A stretch of 64,000 nt of DNA, from contig JASAMV010003501.1 in the NCBI GenBank assembly GCA_030248065.1, positions 1 through 64,000 on the forward strand, in the 5' to 3' direction. The translations under genes were made by a program, and so were the position numbers. This document shows positions 48,101 to 57,100 of this stretch, piece after piece; the stretch's first letter is position 1; every line of letters starts with the position of its first letter. The notes under the pieces were generated by a model. It was not told the origin of the DNA. It did not search any database and saw nothing but the letters and a program-made list of their open reading frames with translations. Origin of the DNA: Rhynchonema sp. JSB1_4. Its lineage: Eukaryota > Nematoda > Chromadorea > Monhysterida > Xyalidae.

Positions 48101-51100
48101 CAATGTAACCACCGTCTTTGGTCCGACCGCCAGACAGAATGACGCCTGCGCCACACCACAGCTGCAATTGATCGATGGTGTATTATTGATTTGTTGAATT
48201 GATTTTTTTGTGACTGCTCCATCTAAAAAATTCTAGTTTGGCAACCTTGTGCTGTTACGGAGGTGCAGCTAAAAAGTTTCAATTTCGCTAGGCTTCCGTA
48301 GAAAAGCGCAGTTTCATCAAAATGATCGCGGCGAATTTACACCCTAGTTTCAGTGGTCCACTTACGCATTGAATGTTTCGAGAAACAAAATATTAAACGT
48401 GGTCTTCGGTGTCAGGTTGATGGAATGTTTCGACGATAGGACAAGTCACATCCCTACAAATTGACACCCACCCATCACACAATGCAATCACAGGGCGGCG
48501 ATGGCCAAATGATCAAAACATTCGTCAAAAACACTTGTACATGTACAAGTCTACCGCACAAATATCAAAGTTCAAATTTCCCCCAAATCGCAACATGACG
48601 ACCCCCCCCCACTATCACAGTATTTTTTCAAAATGGGCAAGTGGCCCATTGGCGGTTCATTTGCCAAAATCTAGGGGCTCATTCTTAAGGTACTGGATCC
48701 CTGAAATTCTAGTGGCTGATTGGTGGCTCATTTGCCAAAATATAGTGGCTGATTCAAAATTTTTAGTGGCCCAATGAGCCACCACCATTAGTGGCAAAAA
48801 ACCCCTGACTATCACCAACCTTCAGTGACGGTTCTCCATGCATCAGCGGTCGTATGAACATGGGCACGGGCACAGAGCTGGAGTGTTTCGAGTCCAACGC
48901 CGGTATCGACCAGCCGTAGGCCTGCGTCCGACCGGTTTCGTCCTTGCGCACGTGCGCCTTCACCAGTTTGTACTGTTCGCGACGCTCAGCCGCTCGTTTT
49001 TCGGATGAACTGCAAAATTTTAATTTTAAATATTATTTAATTTCAAATATATTATTTAAAAATAATATTTTTGAAGCCAAGTAAGCCCATAGGCCACAGG
49101 GAACTATGGTTACGGGGATGTCGGGTGTTAGGAATCGGGTGCCAAAAACAGTGTAGGTGTCGGGTGTCGGATGCCTCCAGATGTCGGGTCTCGGGTGTCG
49201 GGTTTTTTGGAACCCGACACCAGACAGCCGACACTTACGGTTCAAATCATCAGTTATGCTGAGAGAAGAATTTTGAGCGAAAATTTTCTTCGAACCAAAT
49301 GTATCCGCAACATCAACCAAGCGCACAGAAAATCTGATGCAAGACCGTGGATGCAACGAAAGAGTGAAGCTAATGATATGATTTGAGACGCTAAACTAAT
49401 CAAGAAATTTTTCCGATAAACTCAACGACAAAAGCAAAAGACAGAAAAAAACCACCGAAAATGCATACTATTCAGGATCCAAGAAATCGATCGGCTTCTT
49501 CTTGTTGCCATATTTAGCCTTTCGCTTGATCGGGTCCGAGTCCGGATGCCTGCCCGATCGATACTTGACGCTCTGACCGGGCTTCACACCCGTCTCGGGC
49601 CCGGCGAATAGACAAAACAAAACACAAAAAAAAACGGAAAAAAGCTATATTTTTTTTTCTAGTTCTCTACTAGCCAAGAAACTGCAATGTAACACTGTGT
49701 TTTTGCATTTGAAAAGCATCTCCAAGCTGATTTCTCATGCAGATAACGCTCTGAGTTCGGTATCGCGCGCAGAGGCCAAATGCACAGATAATCAATGATG
49801 TTTCGAGGTCATGCTAATTTCGACGAGCTGTCTGACTGTTTCTTATCGGCAATAACAATTGAGGACTGCCACTTTTTTTAATAAATCCAATTCCGAACTT
49901 CGACGGTGGTCCAAAAAACAAAGAGAACTCACAAGTCCCACATGCCCTGTCCACCCTGTTTCTTACGACCGCGTTGCGCATCTTGCGCCATCTTTGACGC
50001 GCGTACCATTTCGGTATAACTGTAAAATCGACAAATTTTATACAGGATGTCGCAAAACCAGCTTCAAGTCTTACATGAGCATGTGGCTGGCTATTCGCGC
50101 AACAGGTTTTAATCACGCAAGGAGATTGTGAAAATGTTTCGCGGTTTGCATGAAAACACCGGAGAACAAAAACAATGCTGATTGCGTCTCAGCATTATCA
50201 GATGTGAAACGCAAACAACGTAATTTCACAAAACTGGGGAAATCAGTTATTGTTTCAGTACCCAACATTCACAATCCCCATACCGTCAACCTGTGCAACC
50301 ATAAAATATTTGGACAAAACCCCCAAAACCAGCATTACGACATCGCTAACCGCACAGCTTCCTGCAATTCCATTAATTTCTCCTTATATTGATTCCTCTC
50401 CATCAACACGCGCGCCATTTCCACGCGTGTGAATCGTTTCCGTTGCGCCATTGGAATATCATCCTGTGAAATTAAGAGATCAAGATTCCGTTCATTGTCG
50501 AACAAAATACAACAAAAACCATATAATAAGCGCCACCTCTTCGTCCTGCCGTTTGTCCTGTTCCTCCAGCCTCTCCCTGGCTTTCGTTAGTTCATCCTCA
50601 AGCTGACTGATTCGTTCGTTCAGTTTCGTTCGCACCATCTCCATGCTGCGAATCTCCTCGCGCAGGATTTCCTGCTCGCTGAATTGCGAGAAAATACGAT
50701 TTTTTGACTCTCTTTCTTTCGCAATTGGAGGGCATGGCATAACAGAACATAAAGCTTGATGATGAGTGATGACTGGAGCAATCTTGGTCACGTGACCACT
50801 CATGTTGGGAACAGATCGAGATTTATCGATGCCCTTAATACCACTAAATCCTGACCAGCGTAAAATCGTGTCATTAGTTACTGAAACTGGAAACTGTTCT
50901 TTGTACTGGTCGAATCGAACTTAAAGTCATAAATGTCGACAGATCCTCAATGGAAGATCACGTGACACGGACAATCAGGATCATCAAGTTTGATATCATG
51001 AAACTACGGCACAAAATCGGAACCAACCTTGACAATTCGTCCACTCTTGCGATCAAATCGTTTTTGACAATGTTCAACGCATTCTTCGTTTCCATCAACT

Positions 51101-54100
51101 CAGTGTTCTCTTTGATCAGATTCTCCACCTCACGACCCATACCTGAAACAGAAATCGGTCACGTAGATAAAGATAAGAATCACCGAAAAGATTCCAGCAA
51201 AAGCCCACACGAAAGCCACAGGTGTGATTGTGTTTTTAAAGAAATTTCACAAACGTGAAATCAGAAAACACCGCAATCTGCCAGCACAACATTTTTCATC
51301 ACATTTGAAACATTATAAAAGCAAGTTCACAACCACGAGTACAATAACGAGGCACCCGCTGGCGAATCAAACTCACCCAGAAATGTGTCATTCACTGAAA
51401 CAGTGGACTAATCGTCACGTTAGGGTAAAACCACCTAAATATTTCGAATTCGTCCACTTGTGTGGAAGCGTGAAACATTTGTTCACAAAGCATAAGCGAA
51501 CACGTTGCATATTATACACTACATTCTATCTCATGCAAAATCTCTCTCAGAATCAGTTCAGAGGGCTAAATAACTGGCGACCGTCAGAAAAAAAACAAAT
51601 TTCGTGCGGAAAAGGACGCTCAAAAGTCCCATGAGTACATCAGGCCCCAGGAAATAAAGAAGTGCGATTTGATGGCGTGAATTGGTGCAGTGTGTCTAAT
51701 TGGCCTATTGGTCGATGAAGCAAATCCACAGTTCGCAACTTGACCAAAACTGATAGCAGGTCGGAGGGTGTGCTAGCGTCCCCCATCCCTACAACTGTAA
51801 CAATCGACCAAGACCAACCCTGTGCGACGCCACCGAGTCCGCAGGAATCGTCCGAATCTGAAAGGAAAGAAAGCAAACGAACATAAAACGTGCGAGAAGA
51901 CCGTCATGATATCAAAAATAAAGTGGGAAAGTTGGTGCCAGGCTAATATCTCACGAGCAAACCAACCAAAACCAGTCACAACAACAACAACAACAGCCAA
52001 CTAAATGAAAGGAAGCAAAGATTTCTCGGTTTGTTGTGGATGTTGGATTTCTCGCTTGTTTTTCGACATGCTATTCTTTCATACCCAACAGAAGTTATCT
52101 GCTACCATCAAGTACATTATACCAGAGGTGGTCCTTTCTTTACAATATTTGGACAATACGTTAAGTGACATGACATGCTTGTAGCTTGCTTGCGGCACAA
52201 CGAGCTGTAGCAAATTGTAAAACGGTTGACACATGTCTTCCAGCAACACCGTTGACTCTGTTCTTCCTGGCTGCAGTGAGCAATGAGCATATTAGCAACA
52301 ATCTCTATAAACAGCGCACGTCAACGACTTCAGAAGAATACTTGGGTCAACCATTTTACAATACGCTCGCGCATGCATAGCGACCACTGCAACACGTAAG
52401 CCTCTGGCAGCAACACCCACGGTTACCCGCGCGTACCGGCGGATGCAAATTCGGCTGGGTCCACCAAATTGCCTAACAAGTGCAGATAGAATAGATCAAA
52501 TTGTGACGATACTGAACAAAGGGCCTGCGAGGACCGATTGTGATAAAAACTAAAGATCGACTACTGTGATCTTGAAGGGCTTTTAGTGGTGGGTGGTGAC
52601 TATTAAGTGCAACGTCGTGAGAACTGTTGACCTTCACCCTGTCACTAAAACGAGCTCAATATCCTCCACATTGTTTGGTTATTCGGTACTTCTTTCCTAA
52701 ATTTTCCATTTCCAATCCACAAACACAAGCTCCATTCCATCCCAACATACCCGTAAAGTCGGCGGCCAACGTGTCCTCAGCGCCCGACAGTTGTTCATCT
52801 CTGCGTGCACTGCTGAAATTGAAATCACGAGTTTTGAGATTATACTTTTTGGGACCTATCAGACGAACTTTACTGGAGACATAGTTGAACTCACATGGCA
52901 AATAAACAGCACAATAACAAAGTATCGACACATTCGGATCAAAAAATGTCATATCAGTCAGAGTTCACAAGAAAACTGCTTCATTTTATTGCATCATTAC
53001 CACCACAGCAGAAGCACAGTCTCAAAGCTTGCCAGCGGAACACATCCCCAAATAATGCGTGTCTTTCTCTGCACTGGGCTGGCGTTGGACAAACAAACTG
53101 CACCCACTACCAACCCCTGCCAAAAACGATGACAACGCAAAACAAAACATTGCCTTGGCAGTTGGCACTGCTTCTATGCATAAAAGCTCCAGTTTTTTTT
53201 GCATCCTACACAGTAATCACACGCAGCGTCACGTGAGTAACGATGACTAGTCTGTGGCTCAGCTTGTTTCGGACATAAACAGTCGCAGGCTTTCGCATAA
53301 TATGTGCTTCCCCCATCTGGAACCTGTTACTCAAACATCTCTTTGTTTCTTACGTGGTTTCATAACCTGTGACATCAACAAAATGATCCAAACTGTCAAA
53401 AACATTCGTTTCCATCTCGTTTGACGCACAGAAAATCACGGACCACACGACGCCAACTTCACTATTATGCACTCATAGCAAGCAAACAGCGCATTTCCTG
53501 AGCAAAAGTGCGCACAAAAGCCCCATCCTATCAAATTCAGGTTCAGTGGTGGTATCCCCCATTCTGAGTGAGTAAATGCGTGCATAACGCGTTCGGTCAT
53601 TCTTCAAACCACGCGTGTGCGCACGCCTACGTACAGTTACATGTTGGATGGCTGATGCTCAAAAGAGAAAGGATTGCTTGCTCGCTTGCATGGGTTCTTG
53701 GAGAAGCCAGCAACATACATTATACATATGTACATACATAGCTTAGGGTGCCTGAGACAGCTGTGTGTTGAAAGCTGCGGGCTACGTCATAAGACCACCA
53801 CAGCACAAAGCATGAATATGGCCCAAATGGTTATTGGGTGTGTTGTTTGCTGCCATGCTCACGTTTTAACAAAATCTGCCGCACCCAACAAATAATCGAC
53901 CCATCTTGCGTCTTGTCACTGTCCGTAATTTTTCATGAGAAGAGACCAACGCAGCTTAACACTGCTGCAGGCTGCAGGCAAGATGCGTGCCGCCTGCCAC
54001 TGCATCAGCATGCGTCACAGCTGTCTATTATTGTGCTCACATAACACGAGCGCTGCCATTACAACGACAACAGCCATTAATCCTAACAATGGTCCACAAC

Positions 54101-57100
54101 CACAAACAAGCTCTGCCATGATACAAAACGCAAAAAAAACACGGCCAACTAAACAGATTCATCAGAATGTTACGCACACGCGCCGGGGCCAAGTCAGCAT
54201 GGAACTATACGGCAGAGAGTTTTGAACAAAAGCAAAAACACCAAACCTCGCCATATAGAATATATAACTTGGTAAACTGACATCTTGGGAAATGCGTAAA
54301 TGAGCAACAAAGCATCACGGCAGAAACGGCAATCACAATTGCGTATGTATATGACCAAAATCTTTGCGTCCGAGGGCAGGCACTTCGATAGCTCAGTTGG
54401 TAGAGCAATGCCCCGCTTAGGCGGAGGACCTGGGTTCGAGCCCCAGTCGAAGAAAGCCATTTTTTGTTCACAAAGGATTTTGGAATGTACATGCGCTCCC
54501 CGTTATTAAACAAAGTTTTCTGATTGAAAAAAAATAGCAGACTGCGAATTGTAATTGAGAAGCCCAAATAAATTGCACAGCAAACTTAAAATAACAACAC
54601 AACAAACCTCTCCGCATCCGAGCTCTGTCGTTGTGCCAATTGTGACTGATCGCGGGGCGACGCGAGGATTTCAGCCGCCGATGACGGTTGCATTTCTTCG
54701 GTCCATTCTGCAATGTCAAAATTTGACATTCAATAATCGAATTGGGGATTCATTGCGCCACCCTTCAATGTTCGTTACTGTGTGCCCAAAAGAACATCAT
54801 TTATGAAACCGACAGTCCCAACTAAACTCCCATCCCATGCAAAACAGCTGTTTTCATTTTCAAAACAAGCCAGCGAAACCTTATGTTACACTTAAAGTAC
54901 AAGAACGTTCAGCTGTTTTTTGTTTCGCTAGTTTTCGTCTGCTTATGAATCCCGAAAGAACAAAAAATCCACAACACAAACGACGTTTGTAACCAGTGTA
55001 GTTCCTGGTCCGGAGGGGGAGATAGCGGACCCTCCGTTTTTTTCGGAGGGGGAGATAGTGTACCCCCGAGGGGGAAGACCCAAATTCAGGAAAAAGTCAC
55101 TTTTTGAGGTCGAAAATTTGACCTATTTTTGCCCCTTTTTGGAAAAAATTCTTCACAAAAAGGGTATTTTGGCGACTTTTGAGAACATATTAACCCAAAA
55201 CTCACACATTTTAGGACTAAAAATGTCCATTTTAGGCCTAAAAATGACTATTTTCGGTAAAAATTGGGGGAGATAGTGTACACGGGGGGAGATAGGGGGA
55301 TAGTGTACCACCTAGGGGGGAGATAGCGTACCCGGGGTACCACCAACCTCCAAATTCCGGTAGATGAGTGCCACCACCGGGCGCGATGTGCGCACTTTGT
55401 GTGCCCGGTTGTTGCGTTTGGCCGAACGCGCGACCGGCAGCCGGCCCGTCCAAACTTTGCGCCATCGTCGGTCCGCTGTAGCAAATCCATCTAGTTTTGT
55501 TATATTTTGAGTTGAAACAATCTTACGGATGCTTGAAATCTTGGGAGATTGGAGCTCACCGGCCGACTATGATACGAAAACAACGATCGCCAGTCGATTT
55601 TTAAGTTCTTGCTCTCTTATTTTTACAGGATTGACAAAAAGATAAGATTGTTCGTACGACTGGAAATCGTGTTTTTTTTAAAATCCGGCTAGGCAAGACG
55701 TAATCCAACAACTTCCGAACATACAATGGATGTTTCGACACACTAACTTCGCCTTTCCATCAGCAGTCGACGATGTCATACTTTGTATCATGTCGTACTT
55801 TTCGTTCCCCATCAGGAACTTCGTCCGTTCCATGTAGTCCATGTGCGTTTTGAACAGTTCCGTATAGCGTTCGTGTAATTTCGAGTATTCACCCTTCAGT
55901 TCGGCCTCGCGCTCTTCTAATCGATTCGCTAAATTATTACATTCAAATCGTAAATTTATGACTTTGATCAATTATTCAAATTTTAAAATCGCTAGACCGT
56001 GATCCGACGAGTTTTTCGCTTTCAATTCCAGCATTCGCATGATTGATTCCAGTGATTCCACTTTGTCTTGCAGCGATTTCTGCTGGCCCTCGAGGTGATC
56101 TTCGACTTCGATGGATTTCTGAATTTATGGTGTTCTGGTTCAGGAATCCAGATTATAAAGAATCAGACAGGCTATTTTTGCAAGATTGGATAATGAGATA
56201 CCACTTCGGCTATAAAATAGAATCTGGTATTACACTTACAATTGTTGTTCGGAGTCAGCTTCGCCGTAATTTAAGTACAAGAATGCATTTCTGGAGTATA
56301 AATTAGCGGTGCTGAGGAGAACGTTGCACTTGACCTGTTTTTGAAATAAAATACCCCCAAGACAACCCCAGCAATCATTATTCCACAAAATCAATGAAAC
56401 ATCACACAATCAAATCCAACCGACCGCTTCAGCCTCCCGTCGCAGTCCCTTCTCTCGCTCGTACTGTGTTACCAGCTGTTCGTTGTCTTCGCGTAACAAC
56501 TCCACCTCGACCTCGTGCTCCTCCTTCTCCAGATACGCGAGATCCAACGATTCCAGCACGTTCACGACCAGCGGCATGATTTCCTGAATTATCAAGGCGG
56601 CTGTCAGTTCAGGAGACATCTTTTAAAAATGTTTAGGTCCAACGAGCAAGAGCATCACGGTTTCAGTTTCGTCAATATCTTTCAGATGCATGCAATGCAG
56701 GCAATCCAATTCGTACTTCGCACCGACAATCTTTTGCATTGAAATTCAGAATTTTTGGTGCCGCTTTGGTAGCAAAATGTAAAAAATACATCGTCTAGTC
56801 CAGTTACAGCTGTAACTATAATCTTTAGGAGGAATGTTGCACCCAAATAATTGACACACGACAACGATTTTGTGTGCTCAGGACTGTCGGAATGAGAAGT
56901 CGACACTTCTGCAAAAAAAAATCTCGAACGTCAAAATGCTGTTCAATCACTGTAGTGGCTGGTGGGATTGGTTGGGGATCCCCCCTAAGGGGTATCTATC
57001 TCGAGTCAACCCTTAGGGGGGATGGGGGGAAGGGTATCTATCTCGAGCCGACCCCAAAGGGTATCTCGTTTCTCGAATAAGTAGATTTATGCTTTTCAAC

